Notes under the pieces: generated by a model
Seen by the model: the letters and a program-made list of their open reading frames with translations, nothing else
The model's database searches: none
What the model was told of the DNA's origin: nothing
Part shown: one piece after another, positions 46,001 through 53,372 of the stretch
Layout: the number at the start of each line of letters is the position of its first letter
Numbering within the stretch: position 1 is the first letter of the stretch
Made by a program: the position numbers and the translations under genes
Assembly (NCBI RefSeq): GCF_016806065.1
Contig: NZ_CP032405.1
Coordinates: forward strand, 914,501-978,500
Reading direction: 5' to 3'
DNA: 64,000 nucleotides
Source: Rhizobium rosettiformans
GTDB taxonomy: Bacteria > Pseudomonadota > Alphaproteobacteria > Rhizobiales > Rhizobiaceae

Positions 46001-47186
46001 CACGATCGGCGGAACCGGCGCACAGCCGAACATCAGCGGTACCGTATCGACCAGCGGCGCCCGTATCGTCGACGTGAGGCGCAACCTTGCGATCGAACAG
46101 ATTGCAACGACAGTGAACCTCACCGGCACGCGCGCCGAGATCGGCAGCCTCACCGGAAACCTCGCGACCGGCGGACGGGTATCCGCAAGCGGTTTCATCG
46201 ACATCGCAAATCCGGGCCTGCCCGCGGACCTGACGATCAACCTCGACCAGGCCGTCTATGTTGACGGCACTACGGTGACCAGCACGGCGGATGGCCGGCT
46301 TACCCTGACAGGGCAATTGCTGAACGGCCCGACGCTGGGCGGCACCATCAACCTTTCGCGCACATCGGTCACACTCCAGGAGAGCCGCCCTGCCAGCCTC
46401 CAGGCGCTGGACATCGAACACCGCCACGCCCCGCCGGCAATCCTCAGGCAACAACGCGAGCAGGCGCCGGCCGAAGGCCGTTCCGCCAGCGCACCCATTG
46501 CGCTCGACCTGACGATCTCCTCTCCATCCCAAACCTTCATTCGGGGCCGAGGCATCGATGCGGAACTGGGCGGGACGATTCGCCTGACCGGCAGCGCTGC
46601 CGCGCCTGTGGTTTCGGGCGCCTTCGAACTGCGGCGCGGTCGCATGCAGATCCTGACCAAACGGCTGGACATCACCCGCGCCACGATCACCTTTGGTGGC
46701 GATCTCGTGCCACTGCTCGACCTCGAGGCGACCACCACCTCCGGCAACGCAACCATCGTCATTCTGTTGACAGGGCTCGCCAGCAATCCGCAGGTGACCT
46801 TCACTTCGACCCCTTCGCTGCCTCAGGACGAGATCCTGGCCCAGCTGATTTTCGGTCAGTCGCTGTCGCGCCTCTCGCCGCTGCAGATCGCCCAGCTGGC
46901 CGATGCAGCGGCCCAGCTGGCCGGCGGACAGGGCACATCGCTCTTCCAGTCCCTGCGCAGCACACTCGGCATCGACGATCTCGATATCTCGACCGACGAA
47001 ACCGGGGGCACCAGTATTAGTGCCGGGAAATATCTGAACGACCGGACCTATATCGAACTGGAGCAGAGCGGTGCCGGCGAGACGAGGGCAACAATCAACC
47101 TGGATATCGGCCGGGGATTGAAGCTGAAAGGCGAAGCCGGTGGCGACGGTGCGGGCGGCGGCATCTTCTACGAGAGGGAATACTGA
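43029..47186 (+). CDS. tamB: Translocation and assembly module protein TamB
   Basis: A very large (1385-residue) inner-membrane-anchored protein that spans the periplasm, likely a lipid-transferring bridge. An N-terminal helix (LLGGLMAALIALFVVIILVG) anchors it. The body is a long repetitive beta-rich AsmA-like region, and the last 350 residues form the TamB/DUF490 domain, ending in LDIGRGLKLKGEAGGDGAGG then GIFYEREY. It follows tamA as a pair. A regulator converges on its end. Confidence 0.94.
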   Translation: MIWLKRILTWTIRLLGGLMAALIALFVVIILVGGFSRTGSQFLADQIAKLISADNQQITLTGTGPLLSSKFSVDRITIADSQGVYATVDDLSLDWTPRDLIRKRFTADRITARQVTVDRAPLPSEEPQTDEPFSLPVEIDVASVDLPSIAIGAALAEQDLDLSALGSLTIVGETIASRLTATRLDEPGNNAVVDLLYAPNDNQLRINLDYQEPAAGLLGERLQLPGLPAFAIKVDGDGPLDDWAGEVTASLDGERTITVDVTHKLGENGMRMLTANGGGLFSGLVPPELRDVLAGETTIDVAAQLGADGSVAIERGRFSTASAEVEAAGRYDPNGQNDIRLTARATGEPVSITSQSPDFTGGVRLRSLALAVTGQAPAASLSLRADLAEFTVPQGRLSDVTLSADSDSFDLANQAGPINLQASVQETDIRDESIRPYVRGPLTLAAPLTVSAETITFEQLVFDSNGLDLQGSGQYSLADNGFSGRLAVRAEPEMLPPALSNRLNGPVDLSARVDYVAPGAVALREIVATSDIAQAEGSLSLDQDGMIATDLTGQLRDIGLFVERLEAPASFNLSASGPLDAIEASVTLVVEEGQAAGYRIDDLTLQLDGVANRQAPSANLTARGQIDGKPVDAKAQVVSADGVTRVEALDLAIGPNRLTGALDLGPGMLPSGDVAFDFPDLSLLAALAGQTVAGDLKGEVTLASREGRLAADVQASGTAIRQGALTIAEPTIDLRLSDVMALAAEGTIRAASIASGANRLDAVTVAFTRSGTDTDFDVTGRYDNAPVRLRGALNQGDAGLAVAIEELNAAPRGIALALASPTSIRLTDGQVSIAETVISAGSGRIALSGTVGERLDLAADITALPASLAAALAPEIAPEGTISGTVTVRGTTAAPVADYRLDWQNAAIAQTRGAGVPPLGITANGRFENQNLTLDSRISGAGIGLAAGGTVSLQNGPGLDIRVQGDVPLSAANGQLGAQGFVAEGNASVNLTIGGTGAQPNISGTVSTSGARIVDVRRNLAIEQIATTVNLTGTRAEIGSLTGNLATGGRVSASGFIDIANPGLPADLTINLDQAVYVDGTTVTSTADGRLTLTGQLLNGPTLGGTINLSRTSVTLQESRPASLQALDIEHRHAPPAILRQQREQAPAEGRSASAPIALDLTISSPSQTFIRGRGIDAELGGTIRLTGSAAAPVVSGAFELRRGRMQILTKRLDITRATITFGGDLVPLLDLEATTTSGNATIVILLTGLASNPQVTFTSTPSLPQDEILAQLIFGQSLSRLSPLQIAQLADAAAQLAGGQGTSLFQSLRSTLGIDDLDISTDETGGTSISAGKYLNDRTYIELEQSGAGETRATINLDIGRGLKLKGEAGGDGAGGGIFYEREY

Positions 47187-47209
47187 GCGGTCGCCGATGG
47201 CGTATAAGA

Positions 47210-47635
47210 TCAGGCGACCTTGCTGGTCTTAAGGAGAATATTGGTCTCCGTGAAGTTGATCCCTTCGATCAACCGGATCCGGCGCAATGTTGCGTCGAAA
47301 CTCGCGAGATCCCGCTCCTCCAGCTCGGCAATGAAATCCCACTTGCCGTTGGTGCTGTGCAGGGAACGCACCTGCGGCATGCCGCGCAATTGATGGGCCA
47401 CCCGGTCGTGAAACTTCCCGACCACTTCAATCATGATGATCGCCCGGACACCGCTGGGCTGGATCTCGCTGCCCGTCAGGATGGTGAAGGCCGCAATCGT
47501 GCCGTTCGCCACCAGCCGGTCGATTCGGGCCGAAATCGTCGCGCGCGAAGCCCCCGTCATCGCCGCAAGCGAAGCAACGGGCAGGCGAGCGTTCTGGCGT
47601 AATGCGCCGAGGATGGTGCGATCGAGGTCGTCCAT
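47210..47635 (-). CDS. Lrp/AsnC family transcriptional regulator
   Basis: A 141-residue feast/famine regulator. The N-terminal helix-turn-helix (LDRTILGALRQNARLPVASL and TGASRATISARIDRL) is followed by an effector-binding RAM/ferredoxin-like domain. It is divergent from arginase with 123 bases between, so it probably controls arginine catabolism in response to an amino acid. The gap holds TGTCACATCA and TTTGTGACGA, a possible pair of half-sites, but no palindrome I trust. Confidence 0.88.
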   Translation of the reverse strand: MDDLDRTILGALRQNARLPVASLAAMTGASRATISARIDRLVANGTIAAFTILTGSEIQPSGVRAIIMIEVVGKFHDRVAHQLRGMPQVRSLHSTNGKWDFIAELEERDLASFDATLRRIRLIEGINFTETNILLKTSKVA

Positions 47636-47758
47636 TTTTACAAACTGTCACATCACGGTTGCGATCTGCGCAAACTATAGCGCTTTGTGACGAAGTTCCA
47701 CCTTTTTGACAACGTCGCTTTGCCCGATCATGCGGGTCAGTGAAGAGAAGGACGAGAC

Positions 47759-48694
47759 ATGGCCATGCAACAGAAGACTGTCGCCCTCATCGGGGTACCG
47801 CTCGAAGAGGGATCGGGCCGCGGCGGATGCGCCATGGGGCCTGCGGCCTATCGCATCGCGGGGATCGGTCCGGCCATGCGTGACCTCGGCTATCAAGTTG
47901 AGGATCGCGGCGATCTTCGGCCGGAGCCGGCGACGGATCTGGCGGACATGCCACGTGCCAAGAACCTGCCCGTCGTCGGCGCCTTCACCCGCGCAATCGA
48001 GGCCGCCACCTATGAGGCGGCCACAAGCGGTGGCGTCCCGATCCTGCTCGGCGGCGATCACAGCCTCTCCATGGGCAGCGTTTCCGGCATGGCGCGTTAT
48101 GCAAGTGAGGTGGGCCGACCGCTCTACGTGCTTTGGCTGGATGCCCATTCGGACTTTAATGCGCCGGAGACCTCTCCGTCGGGTAATATCCACGGCATGC
48201 CCGTCGCGTTCTTCTGCGGCAAGGCTGAATTTGCCCCGATCCTTCCCAAAGAACGGCCCTTTGTCGATCCACGCCATGTCTACCAGGTCGGCATCCGTTC
48301 AGTAGACGAGGAGGAACGCCGACTGATCTCGGAGAATGCCGTCAATGTCTACGACATGCGCGCGATTGATGAAGAGGGCATGGGAAGCATCGTCAAACGC
48401 ATCCTGGCCGATGTCCGCGAGGCCAACGCTCTGCTGCATGTCAGCCTCGATGTCGACTTCCTCGATCCCGACGTTGCACCCGGCGTTGGCACCACGGTTC
48501 CGGGCGGCGCGACCTTCCGCGAGGCGCATCTGATCATGGAGCTTTTGCACGACAGCGGGCTTGTCTCCTCCCTCGACCTCGTCGAGCTCAACCCGTTTCT
48601 CGATGACCGAGGCCGCAGCGCCCGTGTCATGGTGGAACTGGCTGCGAGCCTCTTCGGCCGCCGCATTCTGGACCGTCCGACGAGGGGTGGTTAG
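47759..48694 (+). CDS. rocF: Arginase
   Basis: Binuclear manganese enzyme hydrolysing arginine to ornithine and urea. Its 311 residues have all family metal motifs: GGDHSLSMGS, DAHSDFNAPETSPSGNIHGM and SLDVDFLDPDVAPGVGTTV; the Ser of SPSGN and N-terminal GVPLEEGSGR fit arginase rather than agmatinase. It is divergent from an Lrp-type regulator, which is a common catabolic arrangement in rhizobia. Confidence 0.93.
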   Translation: MAMQQKTVALIGVPLEEGSGRGGCAMGPAAYRIAGIGPAMRDLGYQVEDRGDLRPEPATDLADMPRAKNLPVVGAFTRAIEAATYEAATSGGVPILLGGDHSLSMGSVSGMARYASEVGRPLYVLWLDAHSDFNAPETSPSGNIHGMPVAFFCGKAEFAPILPKERPFVDPRHVYQVGIRSVDEEERRLISENAVNVYDMRAIDEEGMGSIVKRILADVREANALLHVSLDVDFLDPDVAPGVGTTVPGGATFREAHLIMELLHDSGLVSSLDLVELNPFLDDRGRSARVMVELAASLFGRRILDRPTRGG

Positions 48695-48908
48695 GTCATC
48701 GCTTGTATATCTGCTGGCACCGGTATGAATGATTTCCCGCAGCCAAATTGAAATTTGTTAGCTTTACCCCCCTAAAAAATATCAGAAATGAGCGATTTTT
48801 ACTCACGGGCATTTGCCCACAGCACAAAACATTGACCATTGCTTAAGATGGAATGGCTAATATTCGCCGTGAGCACCAATGGCGGTGCACGCTTATTGGG
48901 GGGCCGAC

Positions 48909-50693
48909 ATGGCACTGATTGCATTTCCCGGACTGGAATCGAAAGCGGTGCTGGATGCACTCGGTCGCTCGCAGGCCGTCATCGAGTTCAAACTGGACGG
49001 CACCATCATCACCGCGAACGAGAATTTCTGTCGTGCGCTCGGTTATAGCCTGGAAGAGATCAAGGGGAAGCATCACCGCATCTTCTGTGATCCCGCCTAC
49101 ACCGCCACCGCTGACTACCGAGAATTCTGGGCTATGCTCAATTCCGGGAAATTCGAGAGCCGCGAATACAAGCGTTTCAGGAAGGATGGCAGCGAAATCT
49201 GGATCCAGGCCTCCTACAATCCTGTCTTCAGGAACGGCAAGCTCTGGAAGATCGTCAAGTTTGCGACCGACATCACGGCAGCCAAGCTGAAAACGGCGGA
49301 AGACAGCGGCAAGCTCGAGGCGATCTCCCGCGTGCAGGCGACGATCGAGTTCACACCGACAGGCGAGATTCTGACGGCCAACGAAAACTTCCTGTCGACT
49401 CTCGGCTATTCGCTGGGTGAAATCGCCGGCAAGCACCATTCTATGTTTTGTGAGCCAGACTACGCGCGAACAGACGCCTATCGCGACTTCTGGAAGACGC
49501 TCGCTGCGGGAAAATTCGTCTCCGAGGAGTTCAAGCGCATCGGCAAGGGCGGCAAGGTCGTCTGGATCCAGGCCTCCTACAATCCGATTTTCGATGCCAG
49601 CGGACGGGTATTCAAGGTCGTGAAATATGCGACTGATATCACCGGCCGCGTCAACGCCGTTGAGGAGATCGCCAGAGGTCTGACGGCGCTCGCCAACGGT
49701 GATCTGACGGCGACCATCGACAAGCCCTTTATCCCGTCGCTCGAACAGATCCGCACCGACTTCAATGCCGCCATGACACGCATTGCAGCCGCAATGCAGA
49801 ATGTCAGCCACAATACGGATGCTATTGCCTCAGGCTCCTCGCAGATCCGCGAAGCTTCGGACAATCTCGCCAAGCGCACCGAACAGCAGGCCGCAGCCGT
49901 CGAGGAGACGGCGGCCGCACTGGAGCAGATCACCCAGACCGTCGCCGATAGTTCCAAGCGCGCCAATGAGGCTGGCCAGCTGGTGGCACGCACCAAGGAA
50001 GGTGCCGAGCGCTCGGGTCATGTGGTCAAGAACGCCATCGAAGCAATGGGCCAGATCGAGAACTCCTCGAAGGAGATCTCCAACATCATCGGCGTGATCG
50101 ACGACATCGCCTTCCAGACGAACCTCCTCGCCCTGAATGCGGGTGTCGAGGCTGCCCGCGCAGGTGAAGCCGGTAAGGGCTTTGCCGTGGTTGCCCAGGA
50201 AGTACGTGAACTGGCGCAGCGTTCGGCAACGGCCGCCAAGGAGATCAAGGCGCTGATCAACACCTCCTCGGATCAGGTGAAGACGGGTGTCCAGCTGGTG
50301 GGCGAGACGGGCAAGGCGCTCGAGCAGATCGTCATTGAAGTCAAGGACATCAACACCAACGTCGCAGCGATCGTCGAAGCCTCGCGCGAACAGTCGACCG
50401 GACTGTCGGAGATCAACAAGGCGGTCAACGCCATGGACCAGAACACCCAGCAGAATGCCGCCATGGTCGAAGAATCGACTGCCGCGAGCCATAGTCTTGC
50501 AAAACAGGCGGCTTCACTGCGCGAACTGGTGTCGCAGTTTAGAATTGGGCAACACTCTTCGCATAAAGTCATGGAAGCGCGTCCCGATGCTTCACCTGTG
50601 GCATCACCGGCACGCAAGCTCATGGCGAGTGTCGCTCGCGCCACAGGTGGCGCCGCCGCCGCCAAGGTACAGGAAGGTTGGGAAGATTTCTAA
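48909..50693 (+). CDS. Soluble methyl-accepting chemotaxis protein with two PAS domains
   Basis: A 594-residue chemoreceptor with no membrane helix. PAS 1 (about residues 12-130) and PAS 2 (about 135-255) are near-repeats; each contains GKHHRIFCDP- or GKHHSMFCEP-like and WIQASYNP segments. A short HAMP-like linker (VEEIARGLTALANGDLTA) leads into the MA signalling domain with the hairpin tip DIAFQTNLLALNAGVEAARA. The last residues, EGWEDF, resemble the CheR-tethering pentapeptide. It may sense redox or an internal ligand. ATG 48909 follows a GGGGGG stretch; cheW overlaps its stop. Confidence 0.9.
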   Translation: MALIAFPGLESKAVLDALGRSQAVIEFKLDGTIITANENFCRALGYSLEEIKGKHHRIFCDPAYTATADYREFWAMLNSGKFESREYKRFRKDGSEIWIQASYNPVFRNGKLWKIVKFATDITAAKLKTAEDSGKLEAISRVQATIEFTPTGEILTANENFLSTLGYSLGEIAGKHHSMFCEPDYARTDAYRDFWKTLAAGKFVSEEFKRIGKGGKVVWIQASYNPIFDASGRVFKVVKYATDITGRVNAVEEIARGLTALANGDLTATIDKPFIPSLEQIRTDFNAAMTRIAAAMQNVSHNTDAIASGSSQIREASDNLAKRTEQQAAAVEETAAALEQITQTVADSSKRANEAGQLVARTKEGAERSGHVVKNAIEAMGQIENSSKEISNIIGVIDDIAFQTNLLALNAGVEAARAGEAGKGFAVVAQEVRELAQRSATAAKEIKALINTSSDQVKTGVQLVGETGKALEQIVIEVKDINTNVAAIVEASREQSTGLSEINKAVNAMDQNTQQNAAMVEESTAASHSLAKQAASLRELVSQFRIGQHSSHKVMEARPDASPVASPARKLMASVARATGGAAAAKVQEGWEDF

Positions 50694-51169
50694 TGGCAAC
50701 TATCAGCTCCACCAGCTTCGGCAGTGAGACCCTCGAGATCATCGCCTTCCGGCTTCATGATCAGGAATTCTGCGTCAAGACTACGACCATCCGCGAAATC
50801 CGCGGCTGGGCACCCTCGACGCCGATCCCGCATGCGCCGGCCGATGTCATCGGTGTGATGAACCTGCGCGGCTCGGTTATCCCGATCATCGACTTGGCCT
50901 ACAAGCTGGGCATGAAGAGCACGGTTGCCAACGAGCGTTCGGCGATCGTCGTGGCCGAAGTCCACAACATGGTCATCGGCATGCTGGTCGACCGCGTTTC
51001 GGACATCCTGACCATCCCGTCGAGTCAGGTACAGCCGGTGCCGGAAGTTTCCGCCTCCTTCGACAAGACCTTCTCGGAAGGCATCATCGCCAACGAGAAC
51101 GGCATGATCTGCTTCCTGAACCTCGCCAAGATGTTCAAGGGCAGCGATCTCGAAGATCTGGCCGCCTGA
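50693..51169 (+). CDS. cheW: Chemotaxis coupling protein CheW
   Basis: A 158-residue adaptor linking chemoreceptors to the CheA kinase. Family motifs are LEIIAFRLHDQEFCV, VIGVMNLRGSVIPIIDL and VSDILTIPSSQVQPVP. The ATG at 50693 overlaps the receptor's TAA stop (TAATG), so the two form a transcriptional and translational unit. It is remote from a main che operon. A strong terminator follows. Confidence 0.92.
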   Translation: MATISSTSFGSETLEIIAFRLHDQEFCVKTTTIREIRGWAPSTPIPHAPADVIGVMNLRGSVIPIIDLAYKLGMKSTVANERSAIVVAEVHNMVIGMLVDRVSDILTIPSSQVQPVPEVSASFDKTFSEGIIANENGMICFLNLAKMFKGSDLEDLAA

Positions 51170-51194
51170 TCACGGCGACAGTTCACTGATTTTG

Positions 51195-51224
51195 AAAGGG
51201 CAGCGCTGTCAGGCGCTGCCCTTT
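51195..51224 (+). terminator. Terminator of mcp-cheW
   Basis: AAAGGGCAGCGC (51195-51206) pairs with GCGCTGCCCTTT (51213-51224) around TGTCAG; the T run is short. Confidence 0.82.
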
Positions 51225-51295
51225 CGCGTTTCGAAGCCCGGTTGATCTCAGCGTAGCCCTGCCCTACCAGATGACGACAAATCCGGGAGGCGAGA

Positions 51296-52141
51296 ATGAA
51301 ACTGCTGCTGATCCACACGGGTGGAACGATCGGGATGGCCGAGACATCCGAGGGCCTGGCACCCCGCAAGGGACTCGTGGAAGAAGCGACTGCGGAACGC
51401 CTGCCCGCTGGCGCGGTTTTGACCGCTGACGTCTTCGACCCCCTGCTCGACAGTGCCGATGTCGGTCCTGCCCACTGGAACCGAATGCTCGAAACGGTCC
51501 GCCGCCACCCCGACGCAGCCGTGATCATCACCCACGGCACCGACACCATGGCCTTTACCGGTGCAGCGCTGAGCCAGGCTCTGGCGGGAGAGAGCCGTCG
51601 TGTCATCCTCTGCGGCTCGATGCTGCCGCTCGGCCACAACGGCGATGCCGAAGGCAATCTCGATCTCGCGATCTCGGCTACGGCAAGCAAAGAGCCCGGC
51701 GTTTTCCTGGCCTTCGCCGGCAAACTTCTCGCCGCTGACGGCCTGGTGAAACATGACAGCCACGAAGCGGATGCGTTTCGCGCGCAGCCGCAGGCGACAC
51801 CCGACGTGCCGCAGCGTCGGACTTTTGAGGACCGAAAGCTCGCGATCCTGACGCTCTCCCCCGGCATTCCGGCAGAAGCCGTGAAGGCGATGCTAGAAAG
51901 ACTGGACGGTGCGGTGCTGCGTATTTTCGGCGCCGGCACGGCGATGAACGATACCATTCTGCTGTCGGTGCTCGCCGAAGCAGTGAGAAACGGAAAGCGG
52001 CTGCGGGCGGTGAGCCAGTGCGAGGCAGGCGGCCTGTCACCGGGCGCCTATGCGGCCGGCGCCGGTCTCTGGAGCAAGGGCATCGAAAACGGTGGCACCG
52101 AGACACCGGAAGCCGCGCTCATCCATCTCTGGCTGAACTGA
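51296..52141 (+). CDS. Asparaginase family protein
   Basis: A 281-residue L-asparaginase-fold amidohydrolase. Both catalytic threonine motifs are visible: HTGGTIGMAE at the N-terminus and ITHGTDTMAFTGAAL near residue 80. It lacks a signal peptide, so it is cytosolic, and is shorter than the roughly 330 residues of bacterial type I/II enzymes because of a compact C-terminus. It may use asparagine or a related amide. Monocistronic. Confidence 0.88.
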   Translation: MKLLLIHTGGTIGMAETSEGLAPRKGLVEEATAERLPAGAVLTADVFDPLLDSADVGPAHWNRMLETVRRHPDAAVIITHGTDTMAFTGAALSQALAGESRRVILCGSMLPLGHNGDAEGNLDLAISATASKEPGVFLAFAGKLLAADGLVKHDSHEADAFRAQPQATPDVPQRRTFEDRKLAILTLSPGIPAEAVKAMLERLDGAVLRIFGAGTAMNDTILLSVLAEAVRNGKRLRAVSQCEAGGLSPGAYAAGAGLWSKGIENGGTETPEAALIHLWLN

Positions 52142-52204
52142 CGAAAGCTCTTCGGTCATTCCGCGTGTTTCAACAGACATCGCCCACTGGGGGCGGCACC
52201 TCGC

Positions 52205-52549
52205 TTAGCGCGTAGTCTCCGGGATGCTCGGCTCCGATAGCGATTCGCCTGCGGCAACACCTTTGCCGCCGGGTGCACCATCGGCGGCCTCCCGCCCAAG
52301 GCCGACGGCGGTGGCATCCGGCGCGCCGGGGCGTTTGATGCCGCTGGCGGCCTCGATCACCAGCGGCAGAAAACCGGCATCGGGGATCGCCACCAGTTCA
52401 TGGAAACGCCGACGCATGCGGACCTCCCAGAACTTGTTGATATGCGTGGCCACCCCCTCCGCACGAACCTCTTCCGGCTGCGACAGAAAAAAAGTGGCGA
52501 TCTGGTTCGCCATGCGGATCAGCTTGGCATCCGTGCCGGTTTCAGACAT
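52205..52549 (-). CDS. fdsD: Formate dehydrogenase delta subunit
   Basis: A small subunit of the NAD-linked FdsGBACD formate dehydrogenase, probably needed for assembly. The first 70 residues match the family (KLIRMANQIATFFLSQPEEV and INKFWEVRMRRRFHELV). A Gly/Ala/Pro-rich tail of about 45 residues extends beyond it. The start overlaps the fdhD end by eight bases; it is the last gene of the operon. Confidence 0.88.
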   Translation of the reverse strand: MSETGTDAKLIRMANQIATFFLSQPEEVRAEGVATHINKFWEVRMRRRFHELVAIPDAGFLPLVIEAASGIKRPGAPDATAVGLGREAADGAPGGKGVAAGESLSEPSIPETTR

Positions 52550-53372
52550 GCAGCGCTACTCCCTCAGCCACCCGGTCGGGCCGGGTGAAAATCTCGAAAT
52601 CCTCGTCACGCGCGATCCCGATCAAGGTGATCCCGGCTTGCGCCGCCGTGCGGATGGCAAGTGCCGTCGGCGCGGAAATGGCAATCAGCAGCGGCGCGCC
52701 AAGGGCCGCCGTCTTCTGCACCATCTCGACGGACAGACGACTCGTCACCACGACCGCCCCTTGGGCAGGGCCCCAGCCGCCGATAACAACAGCACCGACG
52801 AGCTTGTCGAGCGCATTATGACGGCCGACATCCTCGCGAATCGCGACAAGCCCCTGATCGGGAATATAAAAGCCGGCGCCATGCACGGCACGCGTCTGGC
52901 AGTTGAGGTCTTGCGCTGCACCGAGGCGCACCATGGCGTCGGCGATCTCACGCGCGGTGATGCGCAAACCCTCTGCCCCGACAGGCCGGACAGGGCGGCT
53001 CGCCTGTTCGATCGACTCGATGCCGCAGAGACCGCAGCCGACAGGGCCGGCCATCCGCCGACGCCTGGCAACCAGCGCCTCGGCCGTCATCTCCTTCAGG
53101 GTCACCTGGACGTCGATCCCCTCACCCACTTCGATTGGGTCGATGGCAAGTACATCCTCGGCACTCTCGATGATGCCTTCGGCGAGCGAAAAGCCGACGG
53201 CGAAGTCTTCGAGATCATCGGGCGTCGCCATCATCACGGCATGGGTGGTGCCGCCATAGGAAAAAGCAATCGGCACCTCCTCCGGCACGAGCCGGCTGCT
53301 GCTCGAAACGAGCCCGCGGCTCGCCTTGAGCCCGCCGACCATGCGCGCCGTGGAGCCGATCAGGTCGCTCAT
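52542..53372 (-). CDS. fdhD: Formate dehydrogenase accessory sulfurtransferase FdhD
   Basis: Transfers sulfur from IscS to the molybdenum-bis-MGD cofactor of formate dehydrogenase. Its 276 residues contain the catalytic Cys pair in VGCGLCGIES and the motifs GRHNALDK and VTSRLSVEMV. It overlaps fdsA by four bases upstream and fdsD downstream, so its dosage is tied to the enzyme. Confidence 0.92.
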   Translation of the reverse strand: MSDLIGSTARMVGGLKASRGLVSSSSRLVPEEVPIAFSYGGTTHAVMMATPDDLEDFAVGFSLAEGIIESAEDVLAIDPIEVGEGIDVQVTLKEMTAEALVARRRRMAGPVGCGLCGIESIEQASRPVRPVGAEGLRITAREIADAMVRLGAAQDLNCQTRAVHGAGFYIPDQGLVAIREDVGRHNALDKLVGAVVIGGWGPAQGAVVVTSRLSVEMVQKTAALGAPLLIAISAPTALAIRTAAQAGITLIGIARDEDFEIFTRPDRVAEGVALHV

